Origin: Dehalococcoidales bacterium
GTDB taxonomy: Bacteria > Chloroflexota > Dehalococcoidia > Dehalococcoidales > UBA3254
Length of the DNA: 25,288 bases
NCBI GenBank assembly: GCA_016926695.1
Contig: JAFGOB010000165.1
Span: forward strand, 1-25,288
Direction of reading: 5' to 3'
The notes below the pieces were generated by a model. It saw only the letters and a list, made by a program, of their open reading frames with translations. It did no database searches and was not told where the DNA came from. Numbering within the stretch: position 1 is the stretch's first letter; each line of letters begins with the position of its first letter. This document shows, in pieces, positions 14,822 through 22,129 of the stretch. Both the position numbers and the translations under genes were made by a program.

Positions 14822-15679
14822 CTATTTACCGAGATCTCCACAGTGCTGAATTCTGCGGTCGAGCCATTCCTCCATGTCGGCAAAGACCTGCCGGTGCTCT
14901 TGCTCGTTGAAAAGCTCGTGGTAGAAGCCGGGGTATATTTTAAGTGTTTTATCCTGCGAGGCGACTTCGCGGTACATGATACGACTGCCCTCCGGGTCGG
15001 ACAGCCTGTCTGCTGTACCCTGCATTATCAGCAGCGGCAGAGTGATATCCCGGTACCTGTCCGGCAGGGAATTCAACACCTTGAGTAACTCTACCCCCGG
15101 CCGCGCGCGGATTTTTCCCGTATAGACCAGGTGATCTTTCAAATAGGCCTCCACAACCGACTTATCCCGGCTGAGCGCGGCCGCTTCGATGGTGTACAGC
15201 CCGGTACCGGGGGCCAGGAGGGAGAGCACTCTGGCAGCGAGGAAGAGAGGCGGGGGAATTTTTGCGCCTATTTTGAGGGTAGCCGCGGAAAGAATCAGGC
15301 CGTCAAACTGACTCTGGCCGGAGGCTGCGAACAGGGTTGCGATAGTCCCGCCCATGCTGTGACCTATAATAAAAATTTTAGGCGAAGGATGTTTACGCCT
15401 GACCAGCGCGAGGAAGATATCCAGGTTTTTCATGAAGTCGGAGAAGTTGTTATTCCGGCACCTGGGCCCGGCCGATCTGCCGTGTCCCTCGAGATCGAAA
15501 GAGTAGACTGCATGGCCGCGCGATGCGAAGTATTCGGCCAGATGGCGGTAGCGTCCGCTGTGCTCGGCCAGGCCGTGGACCACGACCAAAACCGATTTCG
15601 GCTCTTTGTCCGGCAGCCAGGCCTGGTAATACAGGCTAAGTCCGTGCTGTCCCGCGAAAGTGCTTTCAACATGCTGCAT
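14822..15679 (-). CDS. alpha/beta hydrolase, monoacylglycerol-lipase-like
   Basis: This 285-aa serine hydrolase is of the lysophospholipase/monoacylglycerol lipase type. The nucleophile elbow is GHSMGG (S108), the acid is D224 in GTADRLSDP and the histidine is H254 in GFYHELFNE. The oxyanion segment reads VVVHGLAEHSGRY (about 32-44) and the cap domain spans about 130-215. It should cleave esters of long-chain lipids in the cytoplasm or at the membrane face; the natural substrate is unknown. No Shine-Dalgarno site precedes the ATG. A TATAAT box lies only 15 bases away, so the transcript may be nearly leaderless. The transglutaminase-like gene follows in the same unit. Confidence 0.9.
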   Translation of the reverse strand: MQHVESTFAGQHGLSLYYQAWLPDKEPKSVLVVVHGLAEHSGRYRHLAEYFASRGHAVYSFDLEGHGRSAGPRCRNNNFSDFMKNLDIFLALVRRKHPSPKIFIIGHSMGGTIATLFAASGQSQFDGLILSAATLKIGAKIPPPLFLAARVLSLLAPGTGLYTIEAAALSRDKSVVEAYLKDHLVYTGKIRARPGVELLKVLNSLPDRYRDITLPLLIMQGTADRLSDPEGSRIMYREVASQDKTLKIYPGFYHELFNEQEHRQVFADMEEWLDRRIQHCGDLGK

Positions 15680-15693
15680 AACTAAAATTTACC

Positions 15694-15699
15694 ATTATA
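15694..15699 (-). promoter_or_regulatory. -10 box close to the hydrolase start
   Basis: The complement reads TATAAT, 14 bases before the hydrolase ATG at 15679. Transcription starting near 15687 would leave about eight untranslated bases. No good -35 box was found. Confidence 0.4.
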
Positions 15700-15722
15700 T
15701 GTCCTGTTCGACAACCGAAATC

Positions 15723-15740
15723 CTGGTACATCTGGTACAT
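15723..15740 (+). repeat. tandem 9-bp repeat CTGGTACAT
   Basis: CTGGTACAT occurs twice in a row (15723-15731 and 15732-15740), between the hydrolase gene and the DUF3096 gene, just before a TATAGT box (about 15745-15750). It may be a binding site for a regulator of the DUF3096 gene. Confidence 0.55.
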
Positions 15741-15776
15741 AATGTATAGTAAAGGCTTATTTTAGGGAGGGAGACA

Positions 15777-15929
15777 ATGGACGTGTTTGGGATAACTGGA
15801 ATTATCGGGGGAATACTGGCGATTTTATTCGGACTGGTCATCATCGTCAAACCCAAATTAATCGCCTGGCTGGTGGGTATTTATTTTATCATCATGGGGG
15901 TACTGGCCATCATCGGCGCGATCGCGTGA
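15777..15929 (+). CDS. DUF3096-like 50-aa membrane protein
   Basis: This 50-aa protein reads MDVFGITGIIGGILAILFGL, then VKPKLIAWLVGIYFIIMGVL and a short end. Two helices (about 5-24 and 29-48) are joined by a VKPK turn. The LxxILFGLxxIxxPKLIxWLVGIYxIIxGxL pattern is that of DUF3096, small bacterial membrane proteins of unknown role. GGGAGGGAG stands in front of the ATG. It is a single gene, followed by an inverted repeat at 15960-15994. The role is unknown. Confidence 0.75.
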   Translation: MDVFGITGIIGGILAILFGLVIIVKPKLIAWLVGIYFIIMGVLAIIGAIA

Positions 15930-15959
15930 ACGTGGGGAAGTCTGTATCGAAACAGGTTG

Positions 15960-15994
15960 TACCGCAGGTATTCGATAAGTGTATGCCTGCGGTA
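15960..15994 (+). terminator. hairpin after the DUF3096 gene
   Basis: TACCGCAGG (15960-15968) pairs perfectly with CCTGCGGTA (15986-15994) across a 17-nt loop, 30 bases after the stop codon. There is no T-run. The 10-mer ACCGCAGGTA of its left arm recurs inside the loop of the next terminator (16060-16069). Confidence 0.4.
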
Positions 15995-16030
15995 GGTATT
16001 ATCGCCCTCATTCGCCTCCTTTCAAGGGCA

Positions 16031-16078
16031 CAAAAGGGGGGACTGCTCGCGCATCTCAAACCGCAGGTAGTCCCCCCT
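16031..16078 (-). terminator. rho-independent terminator of the redox operon
   Basis: AGGGGGGACT (16035-16044) and AGTCCCCCCT (16069-16078) form a perfect 10-bp stem. On the minus strand the stem ends in TTTTG (complement of 16031-16034 and neighbours). It lies 20 bases after the stop of the molybdopterin subunit gene and ends that operon. Confidence 0.85.
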
Positions 16079-16096
16079 CTGAGAGATATTCCGGAT

Positions 16097-18283
16097 TTAG
16101 AAAGCCCAGGCCCTTCCTTTGTGTTCCTTTTTGAAAACGTCTTCCTTGAGGTCTTCCGGCTTGCATTTATAGACCTTGCAAAGCAGGCAGGTAAGGTCGG
16201 GAGAGCCGTACATCGGGTCCTGGTGCTTATCGTTGGTCAGTACATTGGGATTGGAGATAAACAACCCGTGAAAGCCCTTGGCCGGCGCTTCGGGATAAAA
16301 CCAGTTGGCGGTTAGCGCCACTACCCGGGGATCAATTCCCGGGAAAAGCCTGGCTTTCTGGCGGACCCTGCCGCGGGGCGATTCCACCCATACGAAGTCC
16401 CCGTCTTCAATCCCCAGCTTCCTGGCGGTCTCAGGGTTGATGTGCATGGTGGGATATTCCATGAAGCTGCGCAGCCAGGGGATATTCCTGTATTGCGCCA
16501 GGAAATAGAAAGGAGACCTGAAGCCGGAGGTCATCACCAGGGGATATTCCTTGTACAGTTCCGGGGTCGAGTAGGGGCTTTCTCCCGGCTCCTGGAAATA
16601 AGGCAATGGATCGTAGCCCATCTTCTCCAGAACGGTGGAATACAACTCAAGCTTACCGGTGGGGGTGGGAAAACCGCCGCCCTTTCTCCAGTAGTCCGTC
16701 TTGTACTTGTAATAGACCTGGTCCTCGTTCATACAGCCCGAGATGATATTCTGGCTGAACTGCTTCCAGGTGATGCCTCCCTTCCTGAGCTGGTAGTCCA
16801 GGCAGGCCTCGACATTCTCGAACCAGTACTGCGGGGCTACCCGCTTGCCGATCTCGTTGAATATCCAGATGTCGGACTTGGCCTCTCCGGGAGGATCGAC
16901 ACACTTATTATGGGCCTCGATCATGAAACGCGGATGCATATCGTAGATGTCGTCTATCTCCAGCCAGTGCGCCGCGGGCAGCACAATGTCCGCCATTTCG
17001 GCCATCGGCCCCCAGAACTGGTCGACCTGCACCAGGAAATCGACCTTTTTCAGGCCTTCCACCACCTCGGTGGTATTGGCCATATGGACGATTTGCTGGC
17101 CGCCGACACTGATCCAGACGCGGATGGGCTTCTCACCCTTATTCAAATCACGGATGATGGAGTCCGGATTGCAGGTACGTGCAGCGCCCAGCTTGAAGCG
17201 GTCTCCGCCGGGCATATGCTTTTTCATTTCATCCGTAACCGGTATCTCGTTGAAGAAGTCCTCTATCAGTCCTGTCTTGGGCAGGACCCAGCTCATCATG
17301 CTACCGGGCCTTTCAATATTCCCGCAAATGCCCAGCAGACAAACGATAGACCTCATGGTCTGGCCGCAGTTGGCTTGCCGTTCTATCGAGCTTCCCACCT
17401 GAATGCAGCCGGGGGTATCTTCGGCGAACATCCTGGCGGCCTGGATGATTTTCTCCCTGGGTATCCAGGTAATCTGGGAAACCCTTTCCACCGGGTATTC
17501 GGCGGCGCGCTCTTTCAGCTCCTCGAAACCATAGGTCCAGTTCTCCACGAACTCCTTGTCGTAGAGCCCTTCGCTGATGATAATATTCATCATTCCCAGG
17601 GCCAGGGCGGCGTCCGTTCCGGGACGTATCTGGAGCCAGAGGGTGCACCTGCCCGTATAGGCGGTAGCCCGCGGATCTACAATAATCAGATTTTTAACAT
17701 AGTCCAGGGACTTCATATACCAGTAGCACATCTCCGAATCGGCGCTGCTGATCTCAAGCTGTTTGGCCCACATGATCTGGGTCTTGGGATACTCTCCTCC
17801 CCAGCCGTGGTAATCGCAGTACAGCCTGCCGTAGCCCGTGACCAGACCGTATATGCCTATCCTGGGACTATGGCAGACATATCCCGGTGAAATAACGTTG
17901 GCGGAACCCATCGAGCGGGAAAAACGGTGTGTATAGCGGTTGTATCCCCTGCCCGTTCCCTGGGAGGTGGCGACCGTCCACGGCCCGTACTTCTCGGAGG
18001 CCTCTTTGACCTTCGAGGCAATCGTGTCCAGGGCCTCATCCCAGCTTATCCTCTGCCATTTGCCCTCCCCCTTCTCTCCGGTACGCTTGTAGGGGTATTT
18101 TATCCGGTAGGGATTATCGATGTGCTGTATGCTGGACAGGCCCTTGGCGCACATCGTTCCCCGGGTAGTTGAATCCGGGTTGCCTTCTATATGGGTAATA
18201 ACCCCGTCCGTGACTTCAACCAACACACCGCAGCCGCCGTGACAGCTTTTGCAGGTGGTTTTAATTATTTTCTTCTCACCCAT
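16097..18283 (-). CDS. molybdopterin oxidoreductase catalytic subunit (DmsA/PsrA-like)
   Basis: This 728-aa subunit of the DMSO reductase superfamily binds a Mo or W bis-pterin cofactor and one [4Fe-4S] cluster. The cluster cysteines are C11, C14, C18 and C45 (CKSCHGGC, then GTMCAKG). C137 in GYVCHSPR is the likely metal ligand. The end, LTCLLCKVYKC, and the stretch GTDAALALGMMNIIISEGLY resemble acetylene hydratase, but the residue after the second cluster cysteine is His, not the catalytic Asp of that enzyme. No Tat signal is present, so it stays in the cytoplasm. ATG 18283 is chosen: AAGGAG lies eight bases before it, and an upstream start would add 17 residues. It is the third gene of a B-C-A operon with Fe-S and NrfD-like subunits. 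The substrate is unknown; candidates are sulfur, nitrogen or organic oxides, or the reverse oxidation. Confidence 0.9.
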   Translation of the reverse strand: MGEKKIIKTTCKSCHGGCGVLVEVTDGVITHIEGNPDSTTRGTMCAKGLSSIQHIDNPYRIKYPYKRTGEKGEGKWQRISWDEALDTIASKVKEASEKYGPWTVATSQGTGRGYNRYTHRFSRSMGSANVISPGYVCHSPRIGIYGLVTGYGRLYCDYHGWGGEYPKTQIMWAKQLEISSADSEMCYWYMKSLDYVKNLIIVDPRATAYTGRCTLWLQIRPGTDAALALGMMNIIISEGLYDKEFVENWTYGFEELKERAAEYPVERVSQITWIPREKIIQAARMFAEDTPGCIQVGSSIERQANCGQTMRSIVCLLGICGNIERPGSMMSWVLPKTGLIEDFFNEIPVTDEMKKHMPGGDRFKLGAARTCNPDSIIRDLNKGEKPIRVWISVGGQQIVHMANTTEVVEGLKKVDFLVQVDQFWGPMAEMADIVLPAAHWLEIDDIYDMHPRFMIEAHNKCVDPPGEAKSDIWIFNEIGKRVAPQYWFENVEACLDYQLRKGGITWKQFSQNIISGCMNEDQVYYKYKTDYWRKGGGFPTPTGKLELYSTVLEKMGYDPLPYFQEPGESPYSTPELYKEYPLVMTSGFRSPFYFLAQYRNIPWLRSFMEYPTMHINPETARKLGIEDGDFVWVESPRGRVRQKARLFPGIDPRVVALTANWFYPEAPAKGFHGLFISNPNVLTNDKHQDPMYGSPDLTCLLCKVYKCKPEDLKEDVFKKEHKGRAWAF

Positions 18284-18361
18284 CAAATCACTCCTTCCGA
18301 AACATGAACAGGGCAGTCGGCCTCCTTGTAGCACGGCCGGACCGTCCGGTCTAAAAGTCTA

Positions 18362-19297
18362 CTAATATGCCCCAACCCTGGGCAGGATCGGCCTGTGAAT
18401 ACCCACTTTCAACAGGCAGTACTTGAGGGCATAGGCGCCCAGAGAATGGCAGACCACAGCGGTGATCAATAGCACACTGGAAACACCGGTCTCTGTGAAA
18501 ACGCTGGAAACGGAAATCGCCAGGGGCACCACCAGACCCAGCACCACCAGGCCCAGCCAGAAGGCTACCGCCGCTTTGCCGACCAGAAGTTGCCTGACCG
18601 ATAAACTGGCTATGGTGGAGGTGTAATTTGCACTTATCAGGTAAACCACGATGATGACGGCATTGATGCCTATCGTGATCCTGCTCCACATCTCAGCCGC
18701 GGCAATATCGCCTCCGCCTCCCGCCAGGCTGATAGCAATGATCAGTCCGAAACCGTCCGCAACACCCGCCAGAACGAAGACAACGGGAAGAATCCCGGTA
18801 TTCCAGAAAGGTACGCTCTTGCAGTAATTCATCATGAAACCGCCGTATATGCCCGTTCCAACGGCAAAGATTGCCGCCAGCACGGCGAAGACCGAATAAA
18901 CGGGCGCCGCCGCCGGACCGATCAGATCGGCAATATAGGGATGGCCGACCACCAGTTGTACAAAGGCAAAACTGCTGAATAAAATGGTAAAAATAATGCC
19001 GCGCGCGAACCAGGAGGTCTTCCAGGCGTTGGAAAAAGGCGGCATGATGCGGAAAATACGTTCGGGTTTGCCCAGGTAGATGATATGCATGGGCAGCTTG
19101 AAGAACATGATTATTACCCATCCGACTACCATTCCCCACCAGTTGCTCATAAAAAGTGAAACCAGGAAAAGCCCGGAACCCAGGCTGGTGAATGTCTCGG
19201 CAATACCGACCAGAAGGCCTTTGCGCTCGATCCATTCCCTCTGCTGCATGGGCTTAACCATCCATTCATGAGTGGTCATCCATTGTCGGGTCTGCAT
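18362..19297 (-). CDS. NrfD/PsrC/DmsC-like membrane anchor
   Basis: This 311-aa integral membrane protein has about eight helices and is of the NrfD family. It links the Fe-S subunit to the quinone pool by oxidising or reducing quinol. The first helix follows a short charged lead (EWIERKGLLVGIAETFTSLG). The segment FKLPMHIIYLGKPERIFRIM between helices 2 and 3 is the typical NrfD loop (xLGKPxRxxR). The gene begins two bases after the Fe-S gene stop, so translation is coupled. The catalytic subunit gene starts 78 bases later. The order and lengths match PsrABC and DmsABC complexes. Confidence 0.9.
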   Translation of the reverse strand: MQTRQWMTTHEWMVKPMQQREWIERKGLLVGIAETFTSLGSGLFLVSLFMSNWWGMVVGWVIIMFFKLPMHIIYLGKPERIFRIMPPFSNAWKTSWFARGIIFTILFSSFAFVQLVVGHPYIADLIGPAAAPVYSVFAVLAAIFAVGTGIYGGFMMNYCKSVPFWNTGILPVVFVLAGVADGFGLIIAISLAGGGGDIAAAEMWSRITIGINAVIIVVYLISANYTSTIASLSVRQLLVGKAAVAFWLGLVVLGLVVPLAISVSSVFTETGVSSVLLITAVVCHSLGAYALKYCLLKVGIHRPILPRVGAY

Positions 19298-19299
19298 TT

Positions 19300-20079
19300 T
19301 TATCCTCCTGCCTTCTTGTCAAATAATTCCGCGGCCCTGTCTTCCATGGTGCTCAGTTGCTGTAAATGAATACCTGTCCTGGTCTCTACCGGTGCTTTAT
19401 TCGAAGGCGCATTGCCGATTTTTCCGTCGATATAGTAAACCGACGGATCGGTCCCGTATTCCGGATGAAGCTGAAAGGCATTTTTTTCCTTGATAAGCCT
19501 GGAGATCTCGCTGCTGGGATCATCCAGATCGCCAAATGTCAGCGCCCTGGCCTGGCAGGTATTGACACAGGCAGGGGTAGCCTCACGGTCGACTCCCGGT
19601 TTCAGCCCTTTGGCCAGACCGGCATCTATCCTCTCCATGCAGAAATTGCATTTTTCGGTAGTGCCCACATGATGCGGATACAACTTCTTCCCCGCCTTCT
19701 CAAAGCTGGTCTTCTCATGCTTGGGAAAATAGCCCGTGTCCTTGTCCCTTGACAGGAAAGTGCGGTTTTGATACGGACAGGCCACGATGCAATACCTGCA
19801 TCCCACGCAGATCGTATTATCCACGTAAACTATTCCGTCTTCCCTCTTTTTAGAAGCTTCCGCCGGACATACGTCCACGCAGGGAGCATCTTTACAGTGA
19901 TTGCAGCGCACTGAGAATGTGGTCACGGATGCATCGTTGGACTCTGCCACATCCGGTTCCCAGGCAATCAGCCTGGGCCATGTCATGCCTATGGGTAAAA
20001 AATGTTCAATGCGGCAGGCCGCCACACAGGCATGACAGCGCGTGCACTTTATGAGATTTATCACCATCCCCCATCTCAT
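19300..20079 (-). CDS. four-cluster Fe-S electron-transfer subunit (DmsB/PsrB-like)
   Basis: This 259-aa subunit carries electrons between the molybdopterin subunit and the membrane anchor. Sixteen cysteines form four [4Fe-4S] sites: C12/C15/C18/C22; C59/C62/C67/C71; C91/C94/C97/C101; and C144/C147/C171/C175. The first reads CTRCHACVAAC and the third CVGCRYCIVACP. No Tat signal is present, in line with the cytoplasmic catalytic subunit. It is the first gene of the operon. GGGAGG precedes the ATG by about nine bases. An array of CRP/FNR-type half-sites lies 75-130 bases upstream. The tail (residues 215-259) is longer than the core needs and may contact the anchor. Confidence 0.93.
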   Translation of the reverse strand: MRWGMVINLIKCTRCHACVAACRIEHFLPIGMTWPRLIAWEPDVAESNDASVTTFSVRCNHCKDAPCVDVCPAEASKKREDGIVYVDNTICVGCRYCIVACPYQNRTFLSRDKDTGYFPKHEKTSFEKAGKKLYPHHVGTTEKCNFCMERIDAGLAKGLKPGVDREATPACVNTCQARALTFGDLDDPSSEISRLIKEKNAFQLHPEYGTDPSVYYIDGKIGNAPSNKAPVETRTGIHLQQLSTMEDRAAELFDKKAGG

Positions 20080-20152
20080 ACTTAAGTCCCTCCCGGTTAA
20101 ACAATGATTCTATATGCCTGACGTAAACGATCCGATAAGCAAATTAAATAAA

Positions 20153-20208
20153 AGTCACATCTTTGTTTTCCATTATGTGACTAAGGTCACAATGTGACCT
20201 ACATCACT
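20153..20208 (-). promoter_or_regulatory. CRP/FNR-type operator array before the redox operon
   Basis: TGTGACTAAGGTCACA (20176-20191) is an exact TGTGA-N6-TCACA site. TGTGACCTACATCACT (20193-20208) is a second site with one weak end base. An extra half-site AGTCACAT (20153-20160) mirrors ATGTGACT (20175-20182). AGGTCACA-A-TGTGACCT (20184-20200) is also a perfect palindrome. The array lies 75-130 bases upstream of the Fe-S subunit ATG. Sites of this form bind CRP, FNR, Dnr or CooA type regulators, so the operon is likely controlled by redox state, a gas or a nucleotide. The promoter boxes themselves are not clear; a TTTAAT near 20145 on the minus strand is one option. Confidence 0.75.
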
Positions 20209-20531
20209 TTTATAACACGCTGAAAGCTCGATTGTCAACCCTTCCTTCACCATATATCTGGAAAATAATTTAATGAACCACCCGAGAAATTTTATGGCAT
20301 TCTGACCCGGATCAGCAGTTTATTAAAGACAAAAACTGGCGCGGCGATCTCCCGGATGGATACAGGCCCGACTGCCGGCACCAGCCCGGAAATCCACACC
20401 GGGATACACTACGATGATAATTCTTGCACGATTTGATCTTGATAATGCTCTGCGGTTTCAGTAAAGTGAGATAAAATATATGGGATGAAGCTACATCCGG
20501 GAACCGGCAGAGGTAAGGGAATATCAAGTAG
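20209..20531 (+). other. gene-free region with a lipoprotein promoter candidate
   Basis: No convincing gene lies here on either strand. TTGATA (20439-20444) and TAAAGT (20462-20467), spaced by 17 bases, could drive the lipoprotein gene at 20532. The rest shows no clear repeat or terminator. Confidence 0.4.
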
Positions 20532-21791
20532 ATGCATTTTGTATTGTTAGTACTCCTGTCTTGTCTTTTGGTCTCCGTTTCAGGTTGTAAAGCGACCTCC
20601 GGCGAAGATTATCCCGGCTTCAACAGGCAGTTCGACTCTATTGTGCAGCCTTACAGCTTTAATTTCACCCGCTGGGAGATTGAAACGCTGGCCGGTGAAA
20701 TCCTGCGGCAAATCAGATCCCCATTGCCCGAACACGTCCTCACTGCCGACTCGGTTATTGACTATTTTCACCTCAAAGCCGAGCTGAACAGCCGTATCTT
20801 CAGGACCGAACTGGCTGCTTCCAGGGGTGATAAGTTGCCGCAGGAGGAAGATGCAGTCCTGCAATACATGGAAACACGGATTGCGGAACTGAAACCCGCA
20901 GTAGAGAAAACCCTTGCCAGGCAGATAACCGGTGTTCTGTCCGAAGAGGAAATTTACAATCCCCTGGACAGCGAAAGGCTAAAGCTGACCTTTCCGGCTG
21001 TCAGATTCAAACTCGAAAAACCGCTTAACCTGGTGGTTGTTTCTCCCCGGGACAGGATCGAGAAAATCAGGGACAGAGTCCTTCAACAGGATCTATCAGC
21101 AGATCAATTAGAAGATCTGGAGTCGTCCCTGGACAGCCTGGACTTTTCATCGCTGGTCGTGCAGATCGGAGGTTTCGGCGCTTCTTATCCCTCTTTCGTG
21201 GCCGAGGGCGGCAGTCTGCGTTTCACACTTGAGACAGCGGCCGAAGAATGGTTGCACCAGTACCTGGTCTTTAAACCGCTGGGCCGGGCTTATGCCTTGC
21301 ACCTGCTGAATATCTCAACAAACGAGGACATTACCATCCTGAATGAGACTGTAGCCGGGCTGGCTTCCGGGGAGATCGCGGGACTGGTCTATGATCGTTA
21401 CTACGCGCATTTTTTTGAGGATGAAGACGGCGGTGAAAACATGAGTACACCCATAGTATTCGACTTTAACGCGACTATGCGGGAAATACGCCGCAACGTG
21501 GACCTGTACCTTGAACAGGGGCAGATCGTAACAGCCGAAAACTATATGAGCGAGATGCGTCAATACCTGGCAAACAACGGCTATTACATTCGCAAACTCA
21601 ACCAGGCCTACTTCGCCTTCCACGGGTCTTATGCCATGAGCCCTGCATCAATAGACCCGGTGGGAGAACAGGTCAGAACCCTGCGAAAAAACAGCCTCTC
21701 CCTCGGCAATTTCCTGAAGCGGGTCTCAGGCCTGCAAAGCAGGGAAGACCTGGCCGAATCCCTCGAACAATCAAAGCAGCCTGCCCGCTGA
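20532..21791 (+). CDS. lipoprotein with a degenerate zinc-protease-like motif
   Basis: This 419-aa secreted lipoprotein has a signal peptide (residues 1-18) ending in the lipobox VSGC, with C19 as the acylated residue. It is then soluble and anchored outside the membrane. The middle contains EEWLHQYLVF (E238-H242 and on) and, 30 residues later, NETVAGL (E272). This looks like an HEWLH...NE gluzincin pattern in which the first zinc-binding His has become Glu. If the ancestral enzyme was a metallopeptidase, this copy may have lost the metal; it may also bind another ion. A long acidic coil lies at about 175-205 and another helix at about 315-350. It has no recognised family. The ribosome site TAAGGG is weak and distant (13 bases). 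Confidence 0.65.
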   Translation: MHFVLLVLLSCLLVSVSGCKATSGEDYPGFNRQFDSIVQPYSFNFTRWEIETLAGEILRQIRSPLPEHVLTADSVIDYFHLKAELNSRIFRTELAASRGDKLPQEEDAVLQYMETRIAELKPAVEKTLARQITGVLSEEEIYNPLDSERLKLTFPAVRFKLEKPLNLVVVSPRDRIEKIRDRVLQQDLSADQLEDLESSLDSLDFSSLVVQIGGFGASYPSFVAEGGSLRFTLETAAEEWLHQYLVFKPLGRAYALHLLNISTNEDITILNETVAGLASGEIAGLVYDRYYAHFFEDEDGGENMSTPIVFDFNATMREIRRNVDLYLEQGQIVTAENYMSEMRQYLANNGYYIRKLNQAYFAFHGSYAMSPASIDPVGEQVRTLRKNSLSLGNFLKRVSGLQSREDLAESLEQSKQPAR

Positions 21792-21815
21792 CGGTTCTCC
21801 TGACATGGTTTTCAG

Positions 21816-21844
21816 TTGAATTCCGGTTGTCTCAATGATACTAT
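21816..21844 (+). promoter_or_regulatory. promoter of the LivG-PiT cluster
   Basis: TTGAAT (21816-21821) and TACTAT (21839-21844) are spaced by 17 bases, 32 bases before the ATG at 21877. GGTGGAG follows as the ribosome site. Confidence 0.45.
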
Positions 21845-21876
21845 GATATTGCAGTCGCGGTGGAGTAATATCACAG

Positions 21877-22128
21877 ATGTCAGATTGGAAAATAACGGCC
21901 AAGACCATATTTTGTAATGCGGTAGATGATGAAGTCACTCTGTTGCTGCACAGGAACGGGGATATTCATTGTACCGGGTTTAAAAAGTATAATGAACCCA
22001 ATGAAATTACGCTGGCCCTGATAAAAAGTAAAACCTCTCTTTCAAAAAAGCCCATCAAGTGTGAAGGCGAGGGGTGCCCCCGGGTGGTGGGTTACAAAGA
22101 GCAAATAATAGCGGAAGAAACCAGATAA
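21877..22128 (+). CDS. 83-aa Cys-containing protein of unknown function
   Basis: I do not recognise this family. The 83-aa protein is cytoplasmic, with a mixed beta pattern in the first half (KTIFCNAVDDEVTLLLHRNG) and lysine-rich residues in the second. Four cysteines, C13, C32 (beside H31), C62 and C67 (KCEGEGC), could bind a metal. It is the first gene of a tight set: its TAA is followed one base later by the ATG of the LivG-like ATPase. That coupling suggests a role with the ATPase or the phosphate permease further on. Confidence 0.65.
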   Translation: MSDWKITAKTIFCNAVDDEVTLLLHRNGDIHCTGFKKYNEPNEITLALIKSKTSLSKKPIKCEGEGCPRVVGYKEQIIAEETR

Positions 22129-22129
22129 T

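Noticed and set aside
16442..17890. A 482-codon open frame on the plus strand.
   Set aside because: It lies wholly antisense to the clear molybdopterin subunit gene, has no ribosome site, and its product matches no pattern; it is a shadow of biased codon use.
16097..18283. Calling the catalytic subunit an acetylene hydratase.
   Set aside because: The catalytic Asp after the second cluster cysteine is His here, and the gene sits with Fe-S and quinone-linked subunits, which the hydratase does not need.
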